DNA of 34,143 bases, taken from NCBI GenBank assembly GCA_024278275.1, contig JAJRTN010000103.1, forward strand, positions 1-34,143, read 5' to 3'. Both the position numbers and the translations under genes were made by a program. The notes beneath the pieces are model-generated. The model did not search any database. It had not been told where the DNA came from and saw nothing but the letters and a program-made list of their open reading frames with translations. This DNA comes from Candidatus Hydrogenedentota bacterium. Its GTDB lineage: Bacteria > Hydrogenedentota > Hydrogenedentia > Hydrogenedentales > JAJRTN01. Shown here in pieces: positions 7,765-16,927 of the stretch (the first letter of the stretch is position 1; each line of letters opens with the position of its first letter).

Positions 7765-8319
7765 GACAAGTCTCCTTTGTTGCACATCGGGCCAACTTCT
7801 TCAACTCTGTTTCTTTCTTTCGGCAGTACAGGGTTAAACCTTTAGCTGATAAGGGAGGGGGCGGTTTCCCGCACAACCGCACTCCCCGGGCAAGGGTTTC
7901 CTTTTCCCGGTGCGGCCGACACCAAAGGGCCGTCATTGCGAGGGAGCCGCAGGCGACCGTGGCCATCAGGATTCCCGCGGGCGGGCTTGTCGGTTGCGTC
8001 AAACGCGCCTGCCGCGAGGAAGGGTGGGACATGCATGGATTTGTGACTGTTTTGTGGAGCATTGCACGGGTAAGGGACTGCGAAGTTTTCGTGGGCTCGC
8101 TGCGCTCACCCGCGGCCCGTCACCGCGGAACCTTTGCGTACTCCCTCAGCGGCCGGTATCATAGGGGCATGCAACACCCCTGCCTGGGATGCATTTGCGA
8201 AAAAATGGTTGTCCTGAGCGGACCGTCCCATGCTTTTCCCTTTCGCGGATGTCTTCAGGGGGGCGAATAAGCCGTGCTCGCCGTGTGTTCACCATTGCAC
8301 CGGCGGAAGCGGCCAAACC
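7765..8319. other. Intergenic region, divergent promoters expected
   Basis: This stretch separates the small minus-strand ORF from the PQQ operon, so it should hold both promoters. CGTCATTGCGAGGGAG near 7932-7947 matches a widespread bacterial intergenic repeat type. TATCAT at 8157-8162 is a possible -10 box for the PQQ operon; an ATG lies six bases after it, opening only a 33-codon frame (CLGCIC) that I do not call. No convincing gene. Confidence 0.55.
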
Positions 8320-10629
8320 ATGGAACCGCAGTACATCATGACTTGTTCCCTCATTCAACGCGCCACGTTTTTGCTGTTGTTTGTTCTTTCCATCCGGGCC
8401 GACGCGGGTGATTGGCCCCAGTGGCGGGGGGATGCCACGCGCAGTGGGGCGGTGTCCGAAGCATTGCCCCCATCGCTCACGCTGTGCTGGCAGCGGGAAT
8501 ACGGCCCCCGTGAACCGGTGTGGGACGATCCGTTGAACTGGGATCTCATGCGCTATGACCGTGTTTTCGAGCCGGTGGTGGCGGGAAAGCGCATGTTCCT
8601 GGGATTCAATGACAGCGACAAGGTGGTGGCCCTGGACACGGACTCGGGGGAAGAGCTTTGGCGCTTTTACACCGATGGCCCGGTACGTTTTCCCCCGGCC
8701 GTGTGGAAAGAGGGGGTTTTTGCCGTGAGCGACGATGGTTATCTCTATTGCCTGGACGCCGCGACCGGCGCCCTCCGGTGGCGGTTCCGGGGCGGACCGT
8801 CGGACCGCAAGGTGCTGGGCAATAAGCGGCTCATCTCAAGCTGGCCGGCGCGGGGCGGGGTGGTCGTTCGGGACGGCGTCGTCTATTTCGGCGCGAGCAT
8901 TTGGCCCATGATGGGCACTTTTCTTTACGCGCTGGAAGCGGCTACGGGGGAGGTCGTGTGGGTCAATGACGGCACGGGCGCCTACTATATGAATCAGCCG
9001 CACAACTCGCCGTCCTTTGCAGGGGTGGCGCCCCAGGGCGCGCTGGTGGCCACGGGCAACAGGCTGCTTGTTCCCGGCGGCCGGTCGGTGCCCGCCTGTT
9101 TCGATATTCGCACGGGCGACTTCCTCTATTATCGCCTGGCGGACAATGGCAAGACGGGCGGGGCCTTCGTGTGCGGTGGGGGCGACGTGTTTTTCGCCCA
9201 TCACCGCGAGGGCGTCACCAGTATGTATAACCTTGCGGACGGCGAGGCGATTATCCGGGAAGTGGGCATGTTTCCCGTGGTGACCCCCGATACGTACTAT
9301 TTCTCGGGTGATTCCATTCGCGCATATGACGTGGCAAGACTGCACGCCGACCGGAAGGCGTGGAAGAAAAGCCTGCGCTGGGAGTTGGCGGTGGACGCCT
9401 CGGGCGATCTCATTCTCGCGGGCAACCGCCTTTACGCCGGGGGCGGATCGGCCATCACGGCCCTGGCCCTTCAGCCCGAGGGCGCACCCGCCGTGGCGTG
9501 GCACAGGGAAGTGCCCGGCACGGTGGAGCGGCTGGTGGCGGCGGACGGCAAACTTTTCGCGGTGACCCTGGAAGGGGTGATTTACGCCTTCGGCGTCAAG
9601 AAGAACACGACGCCGGTTCCCGCGCACTTCACGCCCCAAAGCGCCCCGGCGCAACGCACCACGCACGCCGACCTGGCCTCCATCCTCTCCCTGGGCGTCA
9701 CGGAAGGCTACGCTGTCTTCCACGGCGCGGGCGATGGTGTGCTGCTGCAAGCCCTGGTTGAAAACACCAGGCTGCACCTGATCGCCACCGACCCGGACCC
9801 GGAGCGGGTGAAGGCGCTCCGTTTCCATTTTGACGCCTTGGGGTACTACGGTAAGCGGGTCTCCCTGCACGTGGGCACGCCGGAGACCTTTCCGGCACCG
9901 CCTTATATCGCCTCGCTCACGGTGGTGAACGAGGGTGATTCCCCCCGCGACCGTGCCATGATCGAGCGTGTGTTTCGGTCCATGCGGCCCTATGGCGGCG
10001 CGGCATGGATCCGTCCTCCCAAAGACGCGGCACCGGGGGCACTTGCTTTGATACTGGCGGAAGCCGGTCTGAAGGGAGCGGAGGCATTGGCCGGGGACGG
10101 TCCCTGGCGCTTTACCCGGAAAGGTCCTCTTGAAGGCGCGGGTACCTGGACCCACATCTACGGTAATATCGCCAACACCACGAAATCGGACGACCGCCTG
10201 GTGAAGCTGCCCCTGGGCGTGTTGTGGTTTGGGGGCAGTTCAAACGCGGATGTGCTCCCCCGCCATGGACACGGTCCGCCGGAGCAGGTCATCGGGGGGC
10301 GGCTCGTTATCCAGGGCATAGATTGTATCAGCGCGCGGGATGTTTATACCGGCCGGGTATTGTGGAAGACGAAACTCGAAGGGCTCGACACCTTCGGCAC
10401 GTACTACGATGCGACCTATGTCGAAGCGCCGACAAGCACGGCCTATAAACAAGTACACATCCCCGGGGCCAACGTACGCGGCACGAATTTTATCGCCACG
10501 GAGGATCGGGTGTATGTCCTGGAGCGCGGGGGCTGTGCCGTGCTGGACGCGGAAACCGGCACGTTCCTGGGCACGTTTTACCTGCCCCGCGTGGTGGAGG
10601 GGGAAAGCGGTCGTCCCCTGCCGCCGTAA
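8320..10629 (+). CDS. PQQ-propeller protein, N-terminal part (in-frame stop)
   Basis: 769 codons up to a TAA at 10627-10629; the same frame then continues without shift to 12087. A signal peptide (LIQRATFLLLFVLSIRADA) is followed by DWPQWRGDATRSG (31-43), the usual opening of secreted PQQ-like propellers. WD/PQQ blades (LDTDSGEELWRF, LDAATGALRWRF, LEAATGEVVWVN) run to about residue 440. About 463-600 resembles a degenerate class I methyltransferase (GAGDG, then ATDPDPERVKALR), an insertion I recall from planctomycete-type relatives. Blades resume with WTHIYGNIANTTKSDD. Likely periplasmic; ligand unknown. I chose ATG 8320 (GGAAG about 10 nt upstream); 8338 is an alternative. Confidence 0.85.
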   Translation: MEPQYIMTCSLIQRATFLLLFVLSIRADAGDWPQWRGDATRSGAVSEALPPSLTLCWQREYGPREPVWDDPLNWDLMRYDRVFEPVVAGKRMFLGFNDSDKVVALDTDSGEELWRFYTDGPVRFPPAVWKEGVFAVSDDGYLYCLDAATGALRWRFRGGPSDRKVLGNKRLISSWPARGGVVVRDGVVYFGASIWPMMGTFLYALEAATGEVVWVNDGTGAYYMNQPHNSPSFAGVAPQGALVATGNRLLVPGGRSVPACFDIRTGDFLYYRLADNGKTGGAFVCGGGDVFFAHHREGVTSMYNLADGEAIIREVGMFPVVTPDTYYFSGDSIRAYDVARLHADRKAWKKSLRWELAVDASGDLILAGNRLYAGGGSAITALALQPEGAPAVAWHREVPGTVERLVAADGKLFAVTLEGVIYAFGVKKNTTPVPAHFTPQSAPAQRTTHADLASILSLGVTEGYAVFHGAGDGVLLQALVENTRLHLIATDPDPERVKALRFHFDALGYYGKRVSLHVGTPETFPAPPYIASLTVVNEGDSPRDRAMIERVFRSMRPYGGAAWIRPPKDAAPGALALILAEAGLKGAEALAGDGPWRFTRKGPLEGAGTWTHIYGNIANTTKSDDRLVKLPLGVLWFGGSSNADVLPRHGHGPPEQVIGGRLVIQGIDCISARDVYTGRVLWKTKLEGLDTFGTYYDATYVEAPTSTAYKQVHIPGANVRGTNFIATEDRVYVLERGGCAVLDAETGTFLGTFYLPRVVEGESGRPLPP
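10627..10629 (+). other. In-frame TAA interrupting the PQQ-propeller gene
   Basis: The frame reads ...PLPP-TAA-WGYIGVYEDLLLGG... with no frameshift on either side. The residues after the stop continue a propeller strand, so the TAA splits what was one reading frame of about 1255 codons. One base change from a sense codon (for example GAA, CAA or AAA) explains it. Confidence 0.85.
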
Positions 10630-10644
10630 TGGGGGTATATCGGG

Positions 10645-12087
10645 GTGTATGAGGACCTGCTCCTGGGGGGCAACCAGTTCGTGCCGTACTCGAAAATGGA
10701 TGGCGCAAAGAGCCTGAAAGCCACGGAATGGAATGATTTTGACCAGAGCGCCAGCCGCGAGATGGTCGCCCTGGATCGGTACACGGGCGCGGTGCGGTGG
10801 CGGGTCAAGGCCGACCACGGTTTTCTGCACAATGGCACGGCGGTGGGCAACGGGGTTATCTACCTGATCGACAAACTCCCCCTGAGCATCGAAAAACGCC
10901 TGAGCCGGCGGGGGACCATGCCGCCGGAATCCTACCGGCTGAAGGCCCTCGACGTGCATACGGGCCGGCCGCTCTGGGAAAAACGGCGCAATGTCTTCGG
11001 CTCCTTTCTGGCCTATTCGGAAGAATACGATATCCTGCTCCAAAGTACCCGGCCCTCACGGGACATGGTGGAGGGCGAAAACGGCGAGCGCATGATTGCC
11101 TACGACGGCAAGACGGGCGCCATCCTGTGGGATCGGCCCAATACGTACGACTCGGTGCCCATCCTCCACGGCGACCGCATCATCTGCCAGGGCGCCATGT
11201 ATTCCCTGCGCACCGGCGAAGTCCTGACGCGCCGCAATCCCCTTACCGGCGTTGTCGCCCCGTGGACTTTTGAGCGCCAGTATGGCTGTAACTATCCCAT
11301 CGCCAGCGAGTATCTGCTTACCTTCCGTTCGGCGGCGGCCGGTTTCTTCGACTTGGGCTCCGATGGCGGAACCGGCAACCTGGGCGGATTCAAGTCGGGC
11401 TGCACGTCCAACCTCGTGGTGGCCGACGGCGTGCTTAACGCGCCGGATTATACCCGTACGTGCAGTTGCGCCTACCAGAACCAGACCTCCCTGGCCATGG
11501 TGCATATGCCCGAAGGCGAAGTGTGGACCTTTAACCTCTTCGCCGAGGCCGCGGCGGACGCGCCCCTGCGTCGACTGGGCGTGAACTTCGGCGCGCCCGG
11601 CGACCGCATGGCGAAGAACGGCACCCTGTGGCTTGAATATCCCGTGGTGGGCGGGCCTTCCCCCGAGATCCCCATCGAAGTGACCGGCGTGAATGACGTG
11701 GCGCCGCGGATGTTTCGTCATCATGCGTCGCTTTTCGGGGGTGACGGGCCGAACTGGGTCATGGCGTCGGGCATCCGGGGCGCGGAGCGCATCCGTCTCA
11801 ACCTGGGAGATGGCACGGAACGGCCGTACACGGTGCGCCTTTATTTCGCGGAACCCGACCTGCTGAATGCGGCGCTTCGGGCGATGACCGTGACCGTGCA
11901 GGGCCGGGCGCGATTGTCGGCCTTTGATGTGGCCCAAGTCGCCGGCGGAAGCCGTCGCGGCCTGGTGCGCGAATTCAAGGGCGTGCTTGTTTCCGACACC
12001 CTGGATATTGATTTTTACATGGATAACAGCAGCGATCTCGATGAGCCGGTATTGAGCGGGCTCGAAGTTGTCGCGGAGGATTGGTGA
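10645..12087 (+). CDS. PQQ-propeller protein, C-terminal part with malectin-like domain
   Basis: Continuation of the gene at 8320 beyond the TAA. As a separate ORF it would start at GTG 10645 with no good ribosome binding site and no signal peptide, so it is unlikely to work alone. It carries further propeller blades (LDRYTGAVRWRV, LDVHTGRPLWEK, YDGKTGAILWDR). A Cys-rich segment follows (SGCTSNLVVADGVL, TRTCSCAYQNQ), seen in PQQ proteins of similar bacteria. The last ~120 residues form a malectin/carbohydrate-binding-like beta domain (PYTVRLYFAEPDLL, GLVREFKGVLVSDTLDIDF). The stop overlaps the next gene's start (TGATG). Either the gene is a recent pseudogene, the TAA is an assembly error, or the stop is read through. 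Confidence 0.8.
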   Translation: MYEDLLLGGNQFVPYSKMDGAKSLKATEWNDFDQSASREMVALDRYTGAVRWRVKADHGFLHNGTAVGNGVIYLIDKLPLSIEKRLSRRGTMPPESYRLKALDVHTGRPLWEKRRNVFGSFLAYSEEYDILLQSTRPSRDMVEGENGERMIAYDGKTGAILWDRPNTYDSVPILHGDRIICQGAMYSLRTGEVLTRRNPLTGVVAPWTFERQYGCNYPIASEYLLTFRSAAAGFFDLGSDGGTGNLGGFKSGCTSNLVVADGVLNAPDYTRTCSCAYQNQTSLAMVHMPEGEVWTFNLFAEAAADAPLRRLGVNFGAPGDRMAKNGTLWLEYPVVGGPSPEIPIEVTGVNDVAPRMFRHHASLFGGDGPNWVMASGIRGAERIRLNLGDGTERPYTVRLYFAEPDLLNAALRAMTVTVQGRARLSAFDVAQVAGGSRRGLVREFKGVLVSDTLDIDFYMDNSSDLDEPVLSGLEVVAEDW

Positions 12088-13253
12088 TGTCAGGCAGGCG
12101 ATGGTGGATCCTGGCGGCGGTGACGCTCGGCGGCACGGCCTGGGCGTGCGATGTGCCGGTCTACCGATGGGCCCTGGAACGCTGGGAAGCCGACCCCTTC
12201 GAGGCGGTCGTGTTTCATCACGGCACGCTGGACGCCGCGGGAGAAACATGCGTCGCCACGCTGGAAGGGGGCCGCGCCGAGGGGGCGAACCTCCTGGTGA
12301 AGACGGTCAATCTTGACGCGCCCATGCCCCCCGCGATGGCGGCGCTCTGGAAGCGCCAGCAAGATCCCGTGACCCCGTGGCTGGTGGTGCGTTTTCCCCT
12401 CACCGTGAAAGGACAGCCGCCCGCCTGGTCCGGTCCCCTCACGACGGAAACCTGCGAGGGCGTCATCCATTCCCCCGTGCGGCGCCGGGTGGCCGCAGAC
12501 CTCATCGACGGGGAGGCGGGGGTGTTCATTTTTCTCGCGTCCGGGGATAAGCGCCGCGACGAGCGGGCGGAAGCGACCCTCGTGGCCGCTTTGAAGAAGG
12601 CCGAGGAACATCTTGAACTGCCCACGGGCAGCACGGCCGCCGCGCCCCAGATGGACGACGCCCTGCTGGACAAGCTGGATGTCCGCTTTTCCATGATCCG
12701 TGTCGCGCGCAACGATCCCCGCGAGCAGATCCTTGTTTCCACCCTGCTGGGCATTGAACCGGATCTGCGCGGCCTCGACGGCCCCATGGCTTTTCCCGTG
12801 TTTGGGCGGGGCCGGGCGCTCTACGCCCTGGTGGACCGGGGCATCAACGAAGACACCATTGCCGAGGCGTGCAGTTTCATCGTCGGCAGTTGCACCTGCC
12901 AGGTAAAAGACCTGAACCCCGGCACCGATCTGCTGCTGGCCGCCAACTGGGAGGACAAACTGGATACGCTCCTTTCGGTGGAAACCCTGGTCCGGGTACT
13001 GCCCCGTCCTTCCGAAATGATCGCCGCCACGGCGGCGCCCGGAAATACGGTCCCGGAGGGAGCGGATCTTTCTTCCCCCTCTCCCGCCGCAACACCGCCA
13101 TCCCTTCCCGCGCCGGCGGATGAAGCCCCGCGGTCCCTGCGCGGCAAAGTGATCCTCAACGTGGGGCTTGCTATACTGGGCGGACTGATCGTGGTCGTGG
13201 CGGCGTCCATCCTACTCGTGTATCGCAAGCGGCACCAGCACGGAGCCATGTAG
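12087..13253 (+). CDS. Single-pass membrane protein of unknown family
   Basis: 388 aa, not recognised. A signal peptide (RRWWILAAVTLGGTAWA) is followed by Cys21 in CDVPVYRWALERWEADPFE. The extracytoplasmic part contains GSCTCQVKDLNPG (C-x-C near 268-270), a Pro/Ala-rich linker (about 320-345), then one transmembrane helix (VGLAILGGLIVVVAASILLVY) and a short basic tail. The two cysteine sites suggest redox or metal chemistry in a periplasmic domain, but that is inference. The start overlaps the PQQ stop by one base (TGATG), with GGAGG upstream. It sits between the PQQ protein and an ABC exporter, so it is probably a partner of that exporter. Confidence 0.82.
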   Translation: MSGRRWWILAAVTLGGTAWACDVPVYRWALERWEADPFEAVVFHHGTLDAAGETCVATLEGGRAEGANLLVKTVNLDAPMPPAMAALWKRQQDPVTPWLVVRFPLTVKGQPPAWSGPLTTETCEGVIHSPVRRRVAADLIDGEAGVFIFLASGDKRRDERAEATLVAALKKAEEHLELPTGSTAAAPQMDDALLDKLDVRFSMIRVARNDPREQILVSTLLGIEPDLRGLDGPMAFPVFGRGRALYALVDRGINEDTIAEACSFIVGSCTCQVKDLNPGTDLLLAANWEDKLDTLLSVETLVRVLPRPSEMIAATAAPGNTVPEGADLSSPSPAATPPSLPAPADEAPRSLRGKVILNVGLAILGGLIVVVAASILLVYRKRHQHGAM

Positions 13254-13260
13254 CCAAGCC

Positions 13261-14550
13261 ATGCATATTTCGCGCCTGGTTCTACAGGAAATACGCTACC
13301 GCAAAATCGATTTCATCCTCGGCGTGTTTGCCGTGGTGGTGGCCTCGGGTTGCCTTGTCGCGGTGATGACCCTGCTTCGCGGCCACGCGCTTCGGGTGTC
13401 GGAACTGATGGAAGCCCAGCAGGCCGACACCCTTTCCCTCATGCGTGCGGCGGAGGATGATTACCGGAAAATCACGAAGAAGCTGGGTTACAACATACTC
13501 ATCCTGGCCAAGGAACAGGACCTCAACGCCTTCCACACCCAGGGCTACGCCACCGCCCTCATGCCGGAAAGCTACGTGGAGCAATTGGTCAACCAAAAGG
13601 TGATGACCATCCGCCACCTTCTGCCCACCTTACATGAGAAAATCACATGGGACGAGCAAGACAATTTACCCGTCATCCTGGTGGGCGTGCGGGGCGAAGC
13701 CACCTTGGCCCACCGTCCACCCCGCAAATCCATGCTCGATCCCGTGCAACCCGGTGAAATCCGTATCGGCAGCGTCCTCCATGAACGACTGGGGTTGAAC
13801 AAAGGCGACACGGTCCGTCTTAAAGGCCGCTCTTTTACCATCAGCGAAGTGCAACCGCCGCGCGGCAATGCCGACGATGTTACCGTGTGGGTTCACCTCA
13901 AGACCGCCCAGGAAATGCTGAAGCGTCCCGGAAAAATCAACGCCATCATGGCCTTAAGCTGTCACTGCCAGGGAGCCCCCATTGAAGGGATTCGCAAGGA
14001 GCTGCTCGCCATTCTCCCCGACACACAGGCCATTGAACTGGTTTCGCGCTCCGTCGTGCGCGACGAGGCACGGTCCCGAGTTTCCGCGCTCAGCCGGGAA
14101 ACCGTGGAGGATCAGGCGGAGCACCATGCCCAGTTGCGCGAGGCCCGTGAAGCCTTCGCCGCATGGCTGGTTCCGCTTATCCTGGTTGGCGCCACCGTTT
14201 GGATCGGTCTGCTGACCCTGGGCAACGTGCGCGAGCGCACCACCGAAATCGGCATCTGGCGCGCGCTGGGCTTTCGTTCCACCCAGGTGCTGCGTATCTT
14301 TGTTACCAGGGCGATGATTACCGGATTGGCCGGCGCGGCCTTGGGCTGGGCGGGCGGGTTCCTCGTGGGCGTGCTCTGGAGTCGCGCCGAAGGCGTTTCC
14401 GCCGGAAGCATCGGCGCAGGCGCCCTGGTGGACATGCCGCTGTTGGCGGCAGTGCTGCTGCTTTCACCTTTGTTGACCGCCCTGGCAAGCTGGCTCCCCG
14501 CCATGCTTGCCGCCCAGCAGGATCCCGCGCAAGTGCTGCGGCAGGAGTAA
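13261..14550 (+). CDS. MacB/FtsX-family ABC transporter permease
   Basis: 429-aa inner-membrane permease with the four-helix MacB/LolC/FtsX layout. TM1 is FILGVFAVVVASGCLVAVMTLL (about 18-38). A large periplasmic domain of about 250 residues follows, then three C-terminal helices (AAWLVPLILVGATVWIGLLTL, MITGLAGAALGWAGGFLVG, LLAAVLLLSPLLTALASWL). The VRERTTEIGIWRALGFRSTQVLRIF coupling segment between TM2 and TM3 is typical. Such transporters are mechanotransducers that move lipoproteins, peptides or envelope factors rather than solutes across the inner membrane. It begins 7 nt after the previous stop and is followed by its ATPase. Confidence 0.92.
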   Translation: MHISRLVLQEIRYRKIDFILGVFAVVVASGCLVAVMTLLRGHALRVSELMEAQQADTLSLMRAAEDDYRKITKKLGYNILILAKEQDLNAFHTQGYATALMPESYVEQLVNQKVMTIRHLLPTLHEKITWDEQDNLPVILVGVRGEATLAHRPPRKSMLDPVQPGEIRIGSVLHERLGLNKGDTVRLKGRSFTISEVQPPRGNADDVTVWVHLKTAQEMLKRPGKINAIMALSCHCQGAPIEGIRKELLAILPDTQAIELVSRSVVRDEARSRVSALSRETVEDQAEHHAQLREAREAFAAWLVPLILVGATVWIGLLTLGNVRERTTEIGIWRALGFRSTQVLRIFVTRAMITGLAGAALGWAGGFLVGVLWSRAEGVSAGSIGAGALVDMPLLAAVLLLSPLLTALASWLPAMLAAQQDPAQVLRQE

Positions 14551-14554
14551 CCCC

Positions 14555-15217
14555 ATGGCACGCATTCACGTGGAAGAACTGTCCAAAGCGTACCCCGGTC
14601 GCCCGGGTGCGGTACAGGCCCTGGATAAGGTGTCCCTCGAAGCGGACGCGGGCGATTTCGTGGCCGTGCGCGGGCCGAGCGGGTGCGGAAAAACCACGCT
14701 GCTTCTCACCCTCGGCGGACTGTTACAACCCACGACCGGCCTGATTGAACTGGACGGCACGCAGCCCTACGCGCTGTCACCCGAGGCCCGGTCGCGTTTT
14801 CGCGCGCAACACATCGGTTTCGTCTTTCAACAGTTTCATCTCGTGCCCTACCTCAACGTGTTTGAAAACGTCCTGGCGCCGTCAGTTGCCGCGCCCGTGG
14901 CGAATGCCCGCGAGCGGGCGCGGGAACTCATCGAGCGAGTCGGCCTGGGCCACCGCGCCGATCACCACCCCGCGGAACTCAGCACGGGGGAGCGCCAGCG
15001 CACGGCCCTCGCCCGCGCCATGCTGAACAATCCCAAGGTGCTCCTTGCCGACGAACCCACGGGCAACCTGGATGAAGGCAACGCGGAGGTGGTTCTGGGT
15101 CACATGAAGGCCTTCGCCGAAGACGGCGGAACCGTGCTCCTTGTCACCCATGAAGATCATGCCGCTTCCTTTGCAAGCCGGACCCTGAAAATGCGTGAAG
15201 GCCGCCTGGCACCGTAA
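14555..15217 (+). CDS. ABC transporter ATP-binding protein (MacB/LolD type)
   Basis: 220-aa ATPase, full length for LolD/FtsE-like subunits, powering the permease at 13261. Walker A is GPSGCGKTT (40-48), the Q-loop is Q92 in FVFQQFHL, the signature is LSTGERQ (142-148; the usual LSGGQ is altered but functional in type), Walker B is VLLADEP (162-168), and the H-loop is H199 in LLVTHED. AGGAG of the upstream gene end lies 7 nt before the ATG. This is the last gene of the PQQ/exporter operon; 132 nt separate it from the next gene. Confidence 0.95.
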   Translation: MARIHVEELSKAYPGRPGAVQALDKVSLEADAGDFVAVRGPSGCGKTTLLLTLGGLLQPTTGLIELDGTQPYALSPEARSRFRAQHIGFVFQQFHLVPYLNVFENVLAPSVAAPVANARERARELIERVGLGHRADHHPAELSTGERQRTALARAMLNNPKVLLADEPTGNLDEGNAEVVLGHMKAFAEDGGTVLLVTHEDHAASFASRTLKMREGRLAP

Positions 15218-15336
15218 AAGCGGCGCCCGGCCGGCATTGTGCCCTTTGCCCGCCTCCCCCTTGCCCGTCCTTCCCCCTCGGCACGGCGGTCATGGTTGGG
15301 ATATTGGAAAACCTTCTTACGGGTCATCCCCTTTGC

Positions 15337-15342
15337 TACAAT
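15337..15342 (+). promoter_or_regulatory. Possible -10 box, leaderless start
   Basis: TACAAT lies 7 nt before the ATG at 15350, so transcription starting about 7 nt downstream would begin at or next to the start codon. No ribosome binding site is visible. No clear -35 box. Confidence 0.35.
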
Positions 15343-15349
15343 CGCGGCC

Positions 15350-16927
15350 ATGGCGCGATTTCTCCTCATAGGACTGGACGGCGCGGAACCGTCCCTGGTG
15401 GGGCCGTGGATGGACGCGGGCTTCCTGCCGAACCTGGCGGCATTGGGGGCGCGGGGCGCTTTTCTTCCATGCGCGAGCACGCGGCCGCCGGTCACCTTTC
15501 CCGCGTGGACCACCTGCGTCACGGGGGTCAACCCGGGGCGGCACGGCATCTTCGATTTCACGGAGATCCCCGAGGGCACGCGCGGCCTGCGTTTCGTGAA
15601 CAGCTCCTTCCGCAAGACGCCCGCCCTCTGGCGCATCCTGTCGGACGCGGGGCGGCGGGTGGGCGTGCTGGGCGTTCCCGCCACCTACCCGCCCGAGCCG
15701 GTGAACGGTTTCATGGTCTCCGGTTTCGATTCCCCCGTGGCCACGGGCGTGGACCCCACCTTCGTGTACCCCCGTGACCTCTACCCGGAGGTGAAGAACT
15801 GGCGCTTTGCCGACGTGCAGGAGCACCGCGTCGGCCCGGGGTGGCACGGGCGCATGTTGGCGGCGTTGCTCCGCAAGATCGAGGACCAGGAGCGCATCGC
15901 CTGCACCATGCTTGCCCGCGAAGCGTGGGATTTCTTCATGGCGGTCTTCGGGGAATCGGACACGGTGGCCCATCATTTCTGGATGTTTCACGATCCCCAT
16001 TCGCCCCGGCATCGGCCGGGCTTCGAGGACGCCATTCTCCAGGTCTACCGGCGGCTCGACACCGCCGTGGGGCGCATGGTGGACGCGGCGGGGGAGGAGG
16101 TCGTGGTGGGCATTGTCTCCGACCACGGCTTCGGCGGCGCAGGCACGGGCGTGGTCCATCTCAACAACCGCTTGGCCGAGCAGGGCTGCCTTCGCTTCAC
16201 GAGAGGCCGGGGCAGTGCCCTTAAACAGGTTGCCCTCGCCACGGTGCCCGCGCAATGGCGAGGCGCGGTGTTCCGGCGCTTCCGGGGACTGGCGAGCAGG
16301 GCGGAAAGCAAGTCACGCTTCTCGGGGATTGATTGGAAACACACCACCGCGTGGTCGGAGGAGCTAAATTACTTCCCTTCCATCCGGGTCAATCTGCGGG
16401 GACGCGATCCCGAAGGTCAGGTGGCGCCACAAGATTGCGACGGCTTTGTGCGGGATCTGTGCGCGGCCCTCGAAGCCTGGGAACCCGTCGCCCATGCGTG
16501 GCCGCGCCGGGAGGTTTTCGACGGCCCCGAAACCTCACGCGCGCCCGACATCATCCTCGAACTCGCCTTGGAAAACGGCTACTCCCACTCCTGTCTTCGT
16601 GGACGGGGCGGTCCCGCCTTCCGGCGCATCGGGCCCGGCGAATACCCGGGAGGCAAGGAACGGGGCATGAACGGCAACCATCGGCCCACGGGCGTGTTGC
16701 TCCTTTCCGAACCCACGGGGGCTACCACCGCCACGCTGGCCGACGTGGCGCCCACGGTGCTGGCCGTGCTGGGCGTGGCGGGTCCGCCCATGGAAGGCCG
16801 CCCGCTGTTGGGCGAAGCCGCGCCGCCCACCGGCGCGCCCGCCGTGTCCGGCGGGGCGCACGCCTACACACCGGCGGAATCGGCGGTGATTGAAGCGCGC
16901 CTTCGCGGCCTGGGGTACCTTGAATGA
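15350..16927 (+). CDS. Type I phosphodiesterase / nucleotide pyrophosphatase family protein
   Basis: 525-aa alkaline-phosphatase-superfamily hydrolase, expected to bind two metal ions and cleave phosphodiester or phosphoester bonds. Metal and nucleophile sites are visible: D10 (LIGLDGAEP), nucleophile T49 (PPVTFPAWTTCVTGVNPGRHGIFDF region), D and H in ESDTVAHHFW, DH in VSDHGFGG, and a late H in NGNHRPTGVL. No signal peptide, so it is probably cytoplasmic. The ATG 15350 starts directly at the first strand; a longer frame from 15239 adds low-complexity sequence. The stop overlaps the glycosyltransferase start (ATGA), suggesting a joint role, perhaps in processing a lipid- or nucleotide-linked glycan. 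Confidence 0.9.
   Translation: MARFLLIGLDGAEPSLVGPWMDAGFLPNLAALGARGAFLPCASTRPPVTFPAWTTCVTGVNPGRHGIFDFTEIPEGTRGLRFVNSSFRKTPALWRILSDAGRRVGVLGVPATYPPEPVNGFMVSGFDSPVATGVDPTFVYPRDLYPEVKNWRFADVQEHRVGPGWHGRMLAALLRKIEDQERIACTMLAREAWDFFMAVFGESDTVAHHFWMFHDPHSPRHRPGFEDAILQVYRRLDTAVGRMVDAAGEEVVVGIVSDHGFGGAGTGVVHLNNRLAEQGCLRFTRGRGSALKQVALATVPAQWRGAVFRRFRGLASRAESKSRFSGIDWKHTTAWSEELNYFPSIRVNLRGRDPEGQVAPQDCDGFVRDLCAALEAWEPVAHAWPRREVFDGPETSRAPDIILELALENGYSHSCLRGRGGPAFRRIGPGEYPGGKERGMNGNHRPTGVLLLSEPTGATTATLADVAPTVLAVLGVAGPPMEGRPLLGEAAPPTGAPAVSGGAHAYTPAESAVIEARLRGLGYLE

Noticed and set aside
8169-8270. 33-codon ORF with CLGCIC directly after TATCAT
   Set aside because: No ribosome binding site, no conservation evidence, and the later part looks like intergenic sequence; kept only as a promoter hint.
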